Below, in pieces: positions 1 to 7,823 of a DNA stretch of 60,896 bases. The DNA comes from a virus, in the IMG/VR virus record IMGVR_UViG_3300034106_006066, positions 1 through 60,896 of that record. The stretch is one strand, 5' to 3'. The notes beneath the pieces were generated by a model that did no database searches, was not told the origin of the DNA, and worked only from the letters and a program-made list of their open reading frames with translations. Position 1 is the first letter of the stretch. The number at the start of each line of letters is the position of its first letter. Position numbers and translations under genes: made by a program.

Positions 1-170
1 TGAGTAATAGAAGTTTATTCGGAGTTTGTGGAGGATTAGCGAACTATACCGGAATTGATGTTAGCTTAATAAGGATCTTATTTGTTTTTGGTGCAATTTT
101 TACTGGTAGTATTGTGCTATGGATTTATTTGTTAATGGCTCTTGTGTTGCCAAACGACGAAAAAAACTGA
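1..170 (+). CDS. PspC-domain small membrane protein (5' end cut off)
   Basis: The reading frame in register with position 3 runs to a TGA at 168-170 and gives about 55 residues; the start codon probably lies one base outside the window (the window opens on TG of a likely ATG). The sequence has the PspC signature: an FGVCGGLANY motif, then a DVSLIR segment and one hydrophobic membrane span ending in LMALVLPNDE. PspC domains occur in bacterial phage-shock proteins and as short stand-alone membrane proteins. In a phage it might act on membrane stress during infection, but that is inference. The protein is about the size of an isolated PspC domain, so it may be almost complete. Confidence 0.75.
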   Translation, partial: SNRSLFGVCGGLANYTGIDVSLIRILFVFGAIFTGSIVLWIYLLMALVLPNDEKN

Positions 171-199
171 CAGCGTTCAAAAAAAATCAAGTTTGGGTA

Positions 200-227
200 T
201 TGACAACGCCGATACAAAGGATACAAT
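200..227 (+). promoter_or_regulatory. sigma70-type promoter for the 306-587 gene
   Basis: TTGACA at 200-205 and TACAAT at 222-227 are separated by 16 bp. The downstream gene starts at 306, giving a leader of about 70 nt. The -35 box is followed by AC, giving TTGACAAC, which recurs at the promoter near 2838 and, with one change, near 31309. Confidence 0.75.
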
Positions 228-248
228 AAGGATACAAAGCAGGAATGA

Positions 249-264
249 TTGGTCGCGTGACCAA
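249..264. promoter_or_regulatory. Inverted repeat in leader (possible operator or hairpin)
   Basis: TTGGTC at 249-254 and GACCAA at 259-264 are perfect complements around a GCGT centre. The repeat sits between the -10 box (222-227) and the start codon (306), where either a repressor operator or an mRNA hairpin would fit. I see no second copy, so function is unproven. Confidence 0.4.
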
Positions 265-305
265 ATCTTGCTGAGTAAGTTTGGATATTGAATTGGAGGT
301 TGATT

Positions 306-587
306 ATGGCTGATGTAACTACTATTGATAAGCAGAAGCGTGTTCGTTGCTCTGATGAGCAGTTTCTTGAAGCGGTATTTTCTTCTAAGACTTATGCTGA
401 AATTGCGGCTAAGACTGGTCAGAAGATTGCTAGTACGATGGCTCGTTATGCTCGTACAAAGGCGGCTCTGGCTAAGAAGGGTATGGAACTTCCTAGCATG
501 GAACGTGCAAAGCCAACCAAGACAGTTGATAATGTCGAGGCTATGGCAGAGGTTGTTCGTCGCCTCAAGGCTCACGCCAACGGTTGA
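306..587 (+). CDS. Small basic hypothetical protein, possibly HTH-like
   Basis: The start is ATG 306 because GGAGG lies at 295-299; an upstream in-frame TTG at 288 would overlap that ribosome site. The product is 93 aa, Lys/Arg/Ala-rich and predicted helical. A CSDEQFLEAVFSSKTYAEIAAKTG stretch (residues ~15-38, seen in parts) resembles the spacing of a helix-turn-helix, with YAEIAAKTG as a possible turn and second helix. It has its own sigma70-type promoter and a leader with a dyad, so an early DNA-binding or host-takeover role is plausible. No family is recognised with certainty. Confidence 0.7.
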   Translation: MADVTTIDKQKRVRCSDEQFLEAVFSSKTYAEIAAKTGQKIASTMARYARTKAALAKKGMELPSMERAKPTKTVDNVEAMAEVVRRLKAHANG

Positions 588-603
588 TTTTAAAAACCTA
601 AAG

Positions 604-680
604 CAACAGACCATATCATTTAAACTAGTGAGGCACACAATCTAATCAACCTCATGATTTTACTTGATATGGTTTTGTTG
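604..680. other. Long stem-loop upstream of tRNA
   Basis: CAACA (604-608) and ACCATATCA (610-618) pair with TGATATGGT (665-673) and TGTTG (676-680). An inner GTGAGG (about 628-633) can pair with CCTCAT (about 650-655). It lies between the small gene ending at 587 and the tRNA starting at 686. There is no T-tract, so it is not a classical terminator. It may be an RNA-processing signal or a small structured RNA. Confidence 0.5.
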
Positions 681-685
681 TTTAT

Positions 686-964
686 GGGAGCATAGCCCAA
701 TTAGGCAGAGGCAATGGACTTTTTTCGTTAATTTGAGTGCTTAGGAGGAAACCCCTAAAGTAGAATCGCTTAAATTCGGTGAAGGCTTAACTGCTAATAC
801 CGAGCCAAATCTGAGTAATCAGAAAGGTGTAGAGACTAAACAGGCGATACCTAAAACTAATTAGTAATGGTAAAGATATAGTCCAGACCACAAACAGTAA
901 TGGTAGTGAAAACTATAGTGGTACGAAAATCCATCAAGTGAGGGTTCGATCCCCTCTGCTCCTA
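686..964 (+). tRNA. tRNA with anticodon UAA (Leu codon UUA), split by a group I intron
   Basis: The exons are 686-721 and 926-964. Acceptor GGGAGCA (686-692) pairs with TGCTCCT (957-963), with a G-U first pair; D arm GCC/GGC; anticodon stem ATGGA (714-718) with TCCAT (930-934); T arm GAGGG-TTCGATC-CCCTC (940-956); discriminator A964; CCA is not encoded. After splicing the anticodon loop is CTTAAAA, a correct 7-nt loop with anticodon UAA. The variable region is only CAAGT (935-939), so this is a class I tRNA shape. Normal bacterial tRNA-Leu has a long class II variable arm, which makes this tRNA odd. The UUA codon is very common in this AT-rich genome, so a supplementary UUA reader makes sense. 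Confidence 0.85.
722..925 (+). ncRNA. Group I intron (IC3-like) in the tRNA anticodon loop
   Basis: The 204-nt insertion lies between U34 and A35, the same site as the cyanobacterial tRNA-Leu(UAA) intron. The upstream exon ends in U and the intron ends in G925, as group I introns require. The internal guide GAGT (735-738) pairs with exon ACTT to form P1 with a U-G at the splice site. The P2-like stem CTTAGG/CCTAAAG (about 740-760), the segment around GTAGAGACTAAACAGGCG (829-846) and AGTCC (880-884) match the P3/P7 core layout known from the Anabaena intron. It encodes no endonuclease, so it is probably self-splicing but not independently mobile. Confidence 0.85.
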
Positions 965-991
965 TTATTTTTAATTTAAGGATAATGAACT

Positions 992-1327
992 ATGAACCCC
1001 AACTCAAATCCGTTAGACTATCTTATTCAGTGTTGTGAGGATGCTTCTAATACTGGGTATTGGAAATTGACTAAGTTTAATATTCTTAATGCTAAAGACG
1101 AACTGAAAAGATTGCGTCAAAAATTAGCAGACTCTTATCAGGAACTATTTAATTGTAACCAAGACTATGTAGAAGAACTTAATAAAAATCTCGACTATAA
1201 AGAAGTTGCCTGGGCCAGAATTAATGAAAGAGGCGACCTTTTTGATCTGAGACTACAAAAAAATCCACATCTTGATCCTAACACAATTATTCCTCTCTAT
1301 AGGTTAGACAATGGTAGCAATGCCTAA
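992..1327 (+). CDS. Hypothetical protein, helical
   Basis: 111 aa, starting at ATG 992 with AAGGA about 10 nt upstream. The N-terminal half is predicted helical and coiled (KDELKRLRQKLADSYQELF), followed by a compact C-terminal motif with WARINERGDLFDLRLQ and a PLYR ending. This tail resembles short phage proteins of unknown role that I have seen in T4-like and cyanophage genomes, but I cannot assign a function. It overlaps the next start by 17 nt, suggesting one transcript with the two genes that follow. Confidence 0.65.
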   Translation: MNPNSNPLDYLIQCCEDASNTGYWKLTKFNILNAKDELKRLRQKLADSYQELFNCNQDYVEELNKNLDYKEVAWARINERGDLFDLRLQKNPHLDPNTIIPLYRLDNGSNA

Positions 1328-1646
1328 TAGGTTTTATAGAGGCATCGTTGAAAGTAAGCCAGATTTCCCACATCCTAATTTTAGATTTATTCTAGTTGAT
1401 ACTGTAAAAGAAATTCAGGATGAAAACGGAAATTGGTATACTGATTCTTTTGAGTTCTATGAAGATTATCTGCTTCATAATTATGAACTTAGCGATGTAT
1501 TTTATGGGGTATATGCTTCGTATCATATTGACGATGTAAGGTCTGGATTAAAAATTACAGAAACAGAAAGTTTATCTCAAGCAATAAATATTGCTCAAGA
1601 AATTATGGGTAATACCATAGAAGAAGCCAAAGTAAATTTGTCATGA
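1311..1646 (+). CDS. Hypothetical protein
   Basis: 111 aa, acidic and aromatic-rich, no membrane segment. An in-frame ATG at 1320 is an alternative start. Overlaps both its upstream neighbour (17 nt) and its downstream neighbour (4 nt, ATGA type), so it is translated as part of a three-gene unit. The central part has many Tyr/Asp residues (YEDYLLHNYELSD), and the C-terminus is predicted helical. No family recognised. Confidence 0.65.
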   Translation: MVAMPNRFYRGIVESKPDFPHPNFRFILVDTVKEIQDENGNWYTDSFEFYEDYLLHNYELSDVFYGVYASYHIDDVRSGLKITETESLSQAINIAQEIMGNTIEEAKVNLS

Positions 1647-2173
1647 TAAATAAAACTTATCAGATAGATTATAGTGATTGGTTTGATGAGGGTGGATATT
1701 GTCAAGTTTATCCCATTAAAAATAATCCTAAGTTAGTTTTTAAAGAATTTTATAACAAAAAACGAGCAATCAAAGCACTAAGCAATCAAAAGAAATTAGC
1801 AAAGTTTGATTTGGCTCCAGAAGTTTATACTTCAGTTTGTAAACTAAAGTTTGCCAAAGATGAAAATGTGCTATATCATCCTGTTAGCGATTGGGGATAT
1901 GTTACAGAGTTTGCTAAAACTTTTAAGGCAAATACTGGTATTAGTATGATGCAGATTCAGCGTCTAGTTGATGATATTCTTAATAAAACCGGTCTTAAAT
2001 TTTGGGATTGTCATTGGTATAATATCGGTATGGTTAAGAGAAATAATAAAAAGCACATTGTTTGTATAGATACTGGGAGTGAAAGTTTTGAGGGTCACTC
2101 TAATGCCTGGGGATATTCTACTCCTGGGCCGAAATGTTGCTATTGTTATAAATACGAATGTAAGTGTGGCTAA
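1643..2173 (+). CDS. Small protein-kinase-like protein
   Basis: 176 aa with the order of protein-kinase landmarks in a shortened form: a Gly loop-like GGYCQVY (residues 17-23), a candidate ATP-binding Lys in VFKEF (K34), a hinge-like WGYVTEF (84-90), a catalytic-loop-like WDCHWYNIG with D122 and N127, and an IDTG (142-145) where DFG is expected. The tail is Cys-rich (CCYCYKYECKC) and could bind metal. The length is well below a full kinase (about 250 aa), so the C-lobe is reduced as in some phage or aminoglycoside-kinase-like folds. Activity and substrate are unknown. Confidence 0.6.
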   Translation: MINKTYQIDYSDWFDEGGYCQVYPIKNNPKLVFKEFYNKKRAIKALSNQKKLAKFDLAPEVYTSVCKLKFAKDENVLYHPVSDWGYVTEFAKTFKANTGISMMQIQRLVDDILNKTGLKFWDCHWYNIGMVKRNNKKHIVCIDTGSESFEGHSNAWGYSTPGPKCCYCYKYECKCG

Positions 2174-2238
2174 CATTATCTTTATGGTGTATATTTAAAT
2201 GAGATAATATTGACTTATACTATAAAAGGAGACTATCT

Positions 2239-2580
2239 ATGTCACGAGATTTTGATGATATTTACAAAAAAATAGATCAATCTCACAAAGAATTATATAA
2301 GCAAGATAGTGCTATATCAAGAGATATTTCTAATATAGATAAAAATCAAGAAAAAATTCTATCAGAAATTAAGGACTTAAAAAAAGAAGTAAAAAACATA
2401 GGATTCAAAGTAGATATGATGCTAGAAATACTAAATAATTTTACTATTATGCTAGCAGAAGAGGGCGAAGAAGATGAAGATACTTATGAATTTGATAGCG
2501 GTGATACTTGGGTTCCTAAAGATAGTGAAGATGAAGAAGATGCAGAAGACGATTGGAGTAATAGAGAGGATGAAAGTTAA
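2239..2580 (+). CDS. Coiled-coil protein with acidic tail
   Basis: 113 aa. AAAGGAG at 2226-2231 sets the start at ATG 2239. Residues ~1-75 form a long heptad-type helix (DIYKKIDQSHKEL, then ILSEIKDLKKEVKNI), and residues ~75-113 are almost entirely Asp/Glu/Ser. Acidic tails of this type occur in DNA mimics and in small phage proteins that bind polymerase or nucleoid proteins, but nothing here proves such a role. The stop overlaps the ATG of the next gene. Confidence 0.65.
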   Translation: MSRDFDDIYKKIDQSHKELYKQDSAISRDISNIDKNQEKILSEIKDLKKEVKNIGFKVDMMLEILNNFTIMLAEEGEEDEDTYEFDSGDTWVPKDSEDEEDAEDDWSNREDES

Positions 2581-2831
2581 TGGCTGGTTTAGCATTAATT
2601 GCTTCATTAGTAGTTTTATCAACAATATTAATTGGGCCACTAGCATATCTTTTATCTAGATTAAATTTTCCAGCATCTATAGTATATGTTTTATCTATAT
2701 TATCTATTATTAACGGAATATGGTTTATTGCTATAGGATTACCAATATGGTACATTGGGATGGTTCCAATATATTTTGGATATATCAGCATACAGAGAGT
2801 TAATAGACGACGCTCAGAAAAATTCAAGTAA
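2580..2831 (+). CDS. Small membrane protein
   Basis: 83 aa with about three hydrophobic spans (residues ~3-23, ~30-48, ~50-70) and a short basic C-terminus (RRRSEKFK), suggesting the tail faces the cytoplasm. It starts in a TAATG overlap with the upstream coiled-coil gene, so the two are translationally coupled. Holin and immunity or superinfection-exclusion proteins have this size, but there is no specific match. Confidence 0.6.
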   Translation: MAGLALIASLVVLSTILIGPLAYLLSRLNFPASIVYVLSILSIINGIWFIAIGLPIWYIGMVPIYFGYISIQRVNRRRSEKFK

Positions 2832-2837
2832 CCGACG

Positions 2838-2865
2838 TTGACAACCGATAAACGTATGGTATGAT
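2838..2865 (+). promoter_or_regulatory. sigma70-type promoter for rIIA-rIIB
   Basis: TTGACA at 2838-2843 and TATGAT at 2860-2865 are separated by 16 bp, with the extended TTGACAAC box. Transcription would start near 2872, about 38 nt before the rIIA start. This fits early expression by unmodified host RNA polymerase. Confidence 0.8.
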
Positions 2866-2909
2866 GGAGTAACACAGGGAACGATTCACAGGACTTTTGG
2901 AGAAATATA

Positions 2910-5582
2910 ATGAAATTGGCAGATAGGACGGTTGAGGTTCATAGTGCTGGGATTAACAGCACTAATCAGTTTAGTATTGCTCAGACCAGCAAAATGTTTA
3001 AGATTCTTTCGGATTCTCTATATTCCGACAAGGTGATGGCTGTTATTAGAGAACTAGCCACAAATGCTTATGATAGTCATATTAGTGCTGGCAATAAGAA
3101 TCCTTTCTTGGTAAAGTTGCCCACATCTGCTGATCCTAATTTTACCGTGCGTGATTATGGCACTGGTCTTAGTCAGGTCGATATGGAGAGTCTGTATACT
3201 ACCTATGGTGCTAGTAACAAGAATAATAGTAATGACTTTGTGGGTTGTCTTGGTCTAGGCTCTAAGAGTCCTTTTGCTTATACTAAGAGTTTTACCACAA
3301 CATCGTATTTTGATGGTAAGCAGTATACTTATATTGCCGCTATTGATGATAGTGGTGTTCCTACCCTAAACCTTATTCATAGTTGTGATACCAGTGAGCC
3401 TAATGGTCTAGAAATTAGTTTTGCTGTTAAGCAGCACGATTTCCATGAGTTTAGTCAAAAGGCTGTTAGAATTTTCCACTACTTTAAGATGAAGCCTATT
3501 ATTAGTGGAGGCGTTAATTGGAATTTTGAGCAAGAATATAGTAGTCGAAATGTTGTTATTGATGGTGAAGGTTGGAGGGTTTGTCGTCTAAACAACCAAC
3601 TATTCCCTAATCAACATCATCGTATTAATAGTGGCGTTGTTGCTATCATGGGTAATATCGCCTACCCTGTTCAAACAGAACATTTGATTGGGGAAGAAAA
3701 GGCCGAAACCCCGGATCATATTGCTAAGTGGAACCGAGCCTTTAATAAGGCGGATATTGCCTCTTGGAAGAGTTTTGTTGGAGAAATTATTCATCAAAAT
3801 CTTTATCTAGAACTAGATTTTGGTATTGGTGAACTTGAGATGGATGTTAGTCGTGAGGGTCTACAGTATACTAAGGGTGTAATTAAGGCTCTTAGAGACA
3901 AGACCCAGGATATTTTCCTAGAACTCAAACAGAATTTTAGCGATAAGATTGCTACTGCTAAAACTAAAGTAGAAGCAATTATGACATATTACCAGATGAA
4001 TGATCTGGCTGGCGGATGGGGAGTTGGTGCTTCGTGGACTGATTCTAATAATAAGGTTCACAGTATCAATTCTGGTAATGATCTTGAATATAAACTCAAG
4101 AAGAGCAAGAATCTGTATGTGTTTAATTATCGTACAGCGGGCTATCGTTCTCGCAGGATGGTTTATCTAACAGATAAAATTCATCATGAAACTCTTACTG
4201 GTAAAGGCCAAAATTATTGGAACAATGCTAGAAAGAATGGAAACATGGCTTTTTTCTGGTGTGATATTGCAGCAACAGAAACAGCAAAGAAAATTGTAAC
4301 TAAGTATTGCAATGAGAATGATTGTTTTGCATACTTGATGGTTGATACTGAAGATCATAAGGATGTTATTAATGGATTTGATAGTCTAGTCGAAGATGTT
4401 GGGGACTCTAGTATCCTTAATGTGTCAGACTATCGTGATCTTATCAAGTCAAGTCCTAAAAAGAGAAACTCTGTTGATAGTAAAGGTAGCGTGAGCGATC
4501 AAGATGTATTTCTGATTATTGGAGACAATAAGAATACAGATCCTCTTACTATTGAGTATAACGATGCTGTTTATATGCGTAGTCTAAAAACTGATAGACT
4601 AGATGAGTTTGTTGAAGAGGATGAGATTGTATATATTCCTATTCTAAGGTATAAGGCTACAGATAACTATCCAAGTATTAGTGCTTTGAATCGTTGGTCA
4701 AATAATGATACATACAAGGGTCTAATTAAGGATTTGTTTGAGGGTGTCAATATCTATGCGATCAAGCAATCCTCAATTAAGAATCTTGAGAAGGACGGTC
4801 TAAATTTGGTAGACTTTAATACTTTTATGAAGCGTAGACTCCAGCATCTTAATCAGAACAAGTTTGGCGACTTGACCAAATATAATGATATGGTAGAGAA
4901 AGCTCGCAAAGAGTATAGTACTGACGATGGTATGGATCATCATTATAATACAGGCTTTATCGACCGCCAGTTTCTATTCCATATTTTGAATATGTTTGGT
5001 CTTGAATACAAGAAGTATATCAACAATCAAAATGTAGTAGATGTTGTAGACAAACTGTTGGTATTAGAATTCTTTGTAGATACTATGCACAGAGATTCTT
5101 TTGATATTACCAGATTCAAAGCAACAGACTATTTTGGTCTTATGACTCAACTATTAAGTAATATGGGTATTAATGGTCTAGATAGTAAAAAGATCAAAGA
5201 GACTAATGTGATGTATAACAATGTTCTAATAATGCTCAATCAACTATATAACGGTACTGATGAGCATGGTAGGGCTGTCAATAATAGTGATGAATATTCT
5301 AAACTACTCAAGCAAGAAAATGGCAAGGGTGTAGAGTTGGTTAGTATCAAGACATTAAGAGAAAATATTAAGACGGAACTTGACAAGAACCCCTTGTTCA
5401 AGTATATTATGGGAGTTGCTCCGGTGCAGGGTAATTTGAGACATCTTCATGCTAACACCAACCCTCTAAGGGAATTAGATTCTAACCATAGTTATAGGTA
5501 TGGTAGTACTAAGAGTAAATGGTTGACTAGTCTAAATGATGTGGAGTCATTTAGAATTCAAATGGGTAATGTAATTGGTTGA
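2910..5582 (+). CDS. rIIA: rIIA-like protein with GHKL ATPase domain
   Basis: 890 aa. The N-terminal ~230 residues carry GHKL ATPase motifs: the N box with E48, N52 and D55 in RELATNAYD, the DxGxG box D82-G84-G86 in RDYGTGLS, and a G-rich LGLGSKSPFAY (114-124). This matches rIIA proteins of T4-like phages (membrane-associated, needed under prophage exclusion), which are also ~700-900 aa. The rest is less conserved and mostly alpha/beta with helical parts. It has its own sigma70-type promoter and is followed 27 nt later by the rIIB-like gene, the classical arrangement. The molecular activity of rIIA is still poorly known. Confidence 0.88.
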   Translation: MKLADRTVEVHSAGINSTNQFSIAQTSKMFKILSDSLYSDKVMAVIRELATNAYDSHISAGNKNPFLVKLPTSADPNFTVRDYGTGLSQVDMESLYTTYGASNKNNSNDFVGCLGLGSKSPFAYTKSFTTTSYFDGKQYTYIAAIDDSGVPTLNLIHSCDTSEPNGLEISFAVKQHDFHEFSQKAVRIFHYFKMKPIISGGVNWNFEQEYSSRNVVIDGEGWRVCRLNNQLFPNQHHRINSGVVAIMGNIAYPVQTEHLIGEEKAETPDHIAKWNRAFNKADIASWKSFVGEIIHQNLYLELDFGIGELEMDVSREGLQYTKGVIKALRDKTQDIFLELKQNFSDKIATAKTKVEAIMTYYQMNDLAGGWGVGASWTDSNNKVHSINSGNDLEYKLKKSKNLYVFNYRTAGYRSRRMVYLTDKIHHETLTGKGQNYWNNARKNGNMAFFWCDIAATETAKKIVTKYCNENDCFAYLMVDTEDHKDVINGFDSLVEDVGDSSILNVSDYRDLIKSSPKKRNSVDSKGSVSDQDVFLIIGDNKNTDPLTIEYNDAVYMRSLKTDRLDEFVEEDEIVYIPILRYKATDNYPSISALNRWSNNDTYKGLIKDLFEGVNIYAIKQSSIKNLEKDGLNLVDFNTFMKRRLQHLNQNKFGDLTKYNDMVEKARKEYSTDDGMDHHYNTGFIDRQFLFHILNMFGLEYKKYINNQNVVDVVDKLLVLEFFVDTMHRDSFDITRFKATDYFGLMTQLLSNMGINGLDSKKIKETNVMYNNVLIMLNQLYNGTDEHGRAVNNSDEYSKLLKQENGKGVELVSIKTLRENIKTELDKNPLFKYIMGVAPVQGNLRHLHANTNPLRELDSNHSYRYGSTKSKWLTSLNDVESFRIQMGNVIG

Positions 5583-5609
5583 TTTCACAGGTAAACAAGG
5601 AGATAGATA

Positions 5610-6470
5610 ATGAGTGTTCCTTTTATGTGGGTTGATGGAAATCTGACACTGGTTCTTAATAATAGAACCTATCAGGTTCTTCCAGATCATATTAACTACA
5701 AGATGATTCTTGAGGCATTGCCTAGTGCGACTGCTGATGAACTTCTTGAAATTGTAGATGTCGAAAAGGCTGTTAGCACTTTTAGTGATGGTCTTGTAGA
5801 GATTAAGAATGGTAAGGTTATGTACGAGGGCGAGGAGGTTCATGGAAGTATCAGTAAGAGGATTCTTGAGTTTATGAGCAAGGGTCTACCTTTCCAGCCT
5901 CTTGTTAATTTCCTTAATAATCTGATGGAAAATCCTAGTATGCAGAGTCAAAAGGAATTGTATGATTTCCTTGAGCATGAGCATCTGCCTATTACTGAGG
6001 ATGGTCATTTTCTAGCCTATAAGGCTGTTAGGAATGATTTTAAGGATAAGTATCGTGGAACTTTTGACAATAGTGTTGGTCAAATTGTTAAAATGCAGCG
6101 AGCCAAGGTTGACGATGATAGAGCCAGAGGATGTTCTGATGGTCTTCATGCTGGTGCATTGAATTATGTTGCTGGTTATGGTAGTCTTGAGAATGGTGAT
6201 AAGATTGTGATCGTTAAGATTAATCCTAGTGATGTTGTTAGTGTTCCAAGTGATTGTAATTGTGAGAAACTTCGCACTTGCCGATATGAAGTAGTCGGAG
6301 AGTATCAAGGCGAACTTCTCAAGCCTCTTTATTCAGCCTCTTTTACTGAGGATGAGTATAGTGAAGATGATGAAGATGATTATAATACCCTTGACGAAAG
6401 TTATTGGGATCAGTTTGACGAGGAAGATGAAGAAGAGGATTTTGAGGAGGATTATGACGATCAGTATTGA
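5610..6470 (+). CDS. rIIB: rIIB-like protein
   Basis: 286 aa, with AAGGAG upstream of ATG 5610. It matches phage rIIB proteins: an LNFLNNLMENPS segment, then LPITEDGHFLAYKAVR and a KYRGTFDNSVGQ motif, followed by a conserved alpha/beta core and a long Asp/Glu-rich tail (residues ~230-286). It lies directly downstream of rIIA, and the pair act together in T4-type lysis inhibition and exclusion. The acidic tail is longer than I would expect for T4 rIIB. Confidence 0.85.
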   Translation: MSVPFMWVDGNLTLVLNNRTYQVLPDHINYKMILEALPSATADELLEIVDVEKAVSTFSDGLVEIKNGKVMYEGEEVHGSISKRILEFMSKGLPFQPLVNFLNNLMENPSMQSQKELYDFLEHEHLPITEDGHFLAYKAVRNDFKDKYRGTFDNSVGQIVKMQRAKVDDDRARGCSDGLHAGALNYVAGYGSLENGDKIVIVKINPSDVVSVPSDCNCEKLRTCRYEVVGEYQGELLKPLYSASFTEDEYSEDDEDDYNTLDESYWDQFDEEDEEEDFEEDYDDQY

Positions 6471-6475
6471 TCGTT

Positions 6476-6537
6476 AAAGTGAAAGTCTGGTGACTCAATA
6501 GAATACTATTGTGATGGTTCGATTCCATCACCACTTT
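6476..6537 (+). ncRNA. Compact tRNA-like element
   Basis: Four consecutive perfect stems fold as a mini-cloverleaf: acceptor-like AAAGTG (6476-6481) with CACTTT (6532-6537); D-like AGTC-TGGT-GACT (6484-6495); anticodon-like CAATAG-AATA-CTATTG (6496-6511); and T-arm TGATGG-TTCGATT-CCATCA (6512-6530), whose loop is the canonical TTCGATT. The D and anticodon loops are only 4 nt and there is no variable region, so it cannot decode as a normal tRNA. It lies 6 nt after the rIIB stop, where it could serve as an RNase P/Z or CCA-enzyme target that protects or trims the rII mRNA, or be a relic tRNA. Confidence 0.55.
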
Positions 6538-6606
6538 TATATTGATAATGATAGCAGAGGTTGCTGTCCCAATATTTAGGAATAATTGAAAGAAACAGGA
6601 CATATT

Positions 6607-7821
6607 ATGTTTAGCGATAATTTAGGATTCAATCCGTTTGATCATAAACTTTCCCCTCACGGCAAAATGTATGTTAGGCCAAGAGAAAAGTTTTTAGACT
6701 CTTTTGGTATCAAACACATCTTTTGCTATAATGGAGATCCTAGAAAAAAGATTAGTAGTATGAATCATACTAATCGACTAGTTGAGGCTACAGAAGCAAA
6801 TGTGAAGAAAAATTCTGATGTTTATTTTTATGTTAATGGTGGGCGAAAACTATATGCCATTAACAACTTTACCTGTTGCTTCTGTGATATGGATGCTGGG
6901 CGAGACAATGAGGGCAAGTATTTTAAGCCTAGCGTTGTAATGCAAAAGAAGAAGGGTTTTCTAAAAACTATCAACGAGTTTCCAGTAGCACCTAGTTGGG
7001 TTGTAGATACTCGTAATGGTTATCAGTGCTATTGGCTTTTTGATGAACAATCAGTAAAAATGATTGGTAAAAATAAAACGTTCTGGAACGGTCTACAGAA
7101 GAAACTTGTCAACTATTTTGGTGGTGATCCAAGAGCGATTAAAGCCAATCAGATTTATCGAGTTCCTTATACTTGGTGGAGGAAAGGTTGGGAAGGTAAG
7201 CAACCTTATTTTACTAGTATTCTTAGTGGCTCAACTGGTAATCCAATTAATGTTGCTGATCTAAAGAGTGCCTTAACGGGTCAACCAGCAAACATTAGTA
7301 TTGTTCCAGAGAAATGCAGCGACGAATGGTATAAGGGCTATGCGACTGCGTATAAGCAATCTGATGAAACTGGCATCCCAGTATCGACCGAGGTTGCTAA
7401 ACAGATTCTAAATGATCTTCAAAACAAAAAGAGTTATGGAGTCATAGATCAAGCCAAGTATTTACTCAATAATATTATGGGTTGTGGTCAGAAGAATAGT
7501 CAACAAAATATTAAATATGATCTAGTTGATGATTCCGAAGAAGAGGATATTCTTTGTTCCGAACTTGCTCAGAATGAGGTAGACGACGAGACTGATTCAA
7601 TCGACACTACCTTGCCCCACGAAGGATCGTGTCACAAGCGTCAGGAAGCGTCAGGCGATGATGTTTTAAGTCTAGACGGTGAGCAGACTAGACTTTTAAA
7701 AACCGTCGTGGAGTTCCTTAATCAAGTAAGCACCCCACTCTATTTTAGTAACAACAGATTCCTATCTTCGTCCGCTAAAGAGTTGGCGAATAAACTTAGC
7801 GATCATTTTTGTATTGGTTAA
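6607..7821 (+). CDS. Archaeo-eukaryotic-type primase (AEP/RepB-like)
   Basis: 404 aa. AGGA at 6597-6600 selects ATG 6607 over the upstream in-frame TTG. Features of an AEP primase-polymerase core: a CFCDMDAG motif with the metal-binding D94-x-D96, SWVVDTRNGYQCYWLF (130-145) as the central strand motif, and FGGDPRAIKANQIYRVPYT (171-189), the DP...RVPyT pattern typical of RepB-like and PrimPol families. The C-terminal ~190 residues are less ordered, with an acidic stretch around residues 295-330. It probably makes primers for phage replication. No helicase domain is fused. Confidence 0.75.
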   Translation: MFSDNLGFNPFDHKLSPHGKMYVRPREKFLDSFGIKHIFCYNGDPRKKISSMNHTNRLVEATEANVKKNSDVYFYVNGGRKLYAINNFTCCFCDMDAGRDNEGKYFKPSVVMQKKKGFLKTINEFPVAPSWVVDTRNGYQCYWLFDEQSVKMIGKNKTFWNGLQKKLVNYFGGDPRAIKANQIYRVPYTWWRKGWEGKQPYFTSILSGSTGNPINVADLKSALTGQPANISIVPEKCSDEWYKGYATAYKQSDETGIPVSTEVAKQILNDLQNKKSYGVIDQAKYLLNNIMGCGQKNSQQNIKYDLVDDSEEEDILCSELAQNEVDDETDSIDTTLPHEGSCHKRQEASGDDVLSLDGEQTRLLKTVVEFLNQVSTPLYFSNNRFLSSSAKELANKLSDHFCIG

Positions 7822-7823
7822 AA

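Noticed and set aside
325-645. Overlapping open frame of 106 aa in the same region as the small basic gene.
   Set aside because: It has Arg/Leu-rich low-complexity translation, no ribosome site and overlaps the gene with GGAGG.
2205-2235. TTGACT followed by TATAAA near 2210-2226 as a promoter.
   Set aside because: The two boxes are only a few bases apart, so spacing does not fit sigma70.
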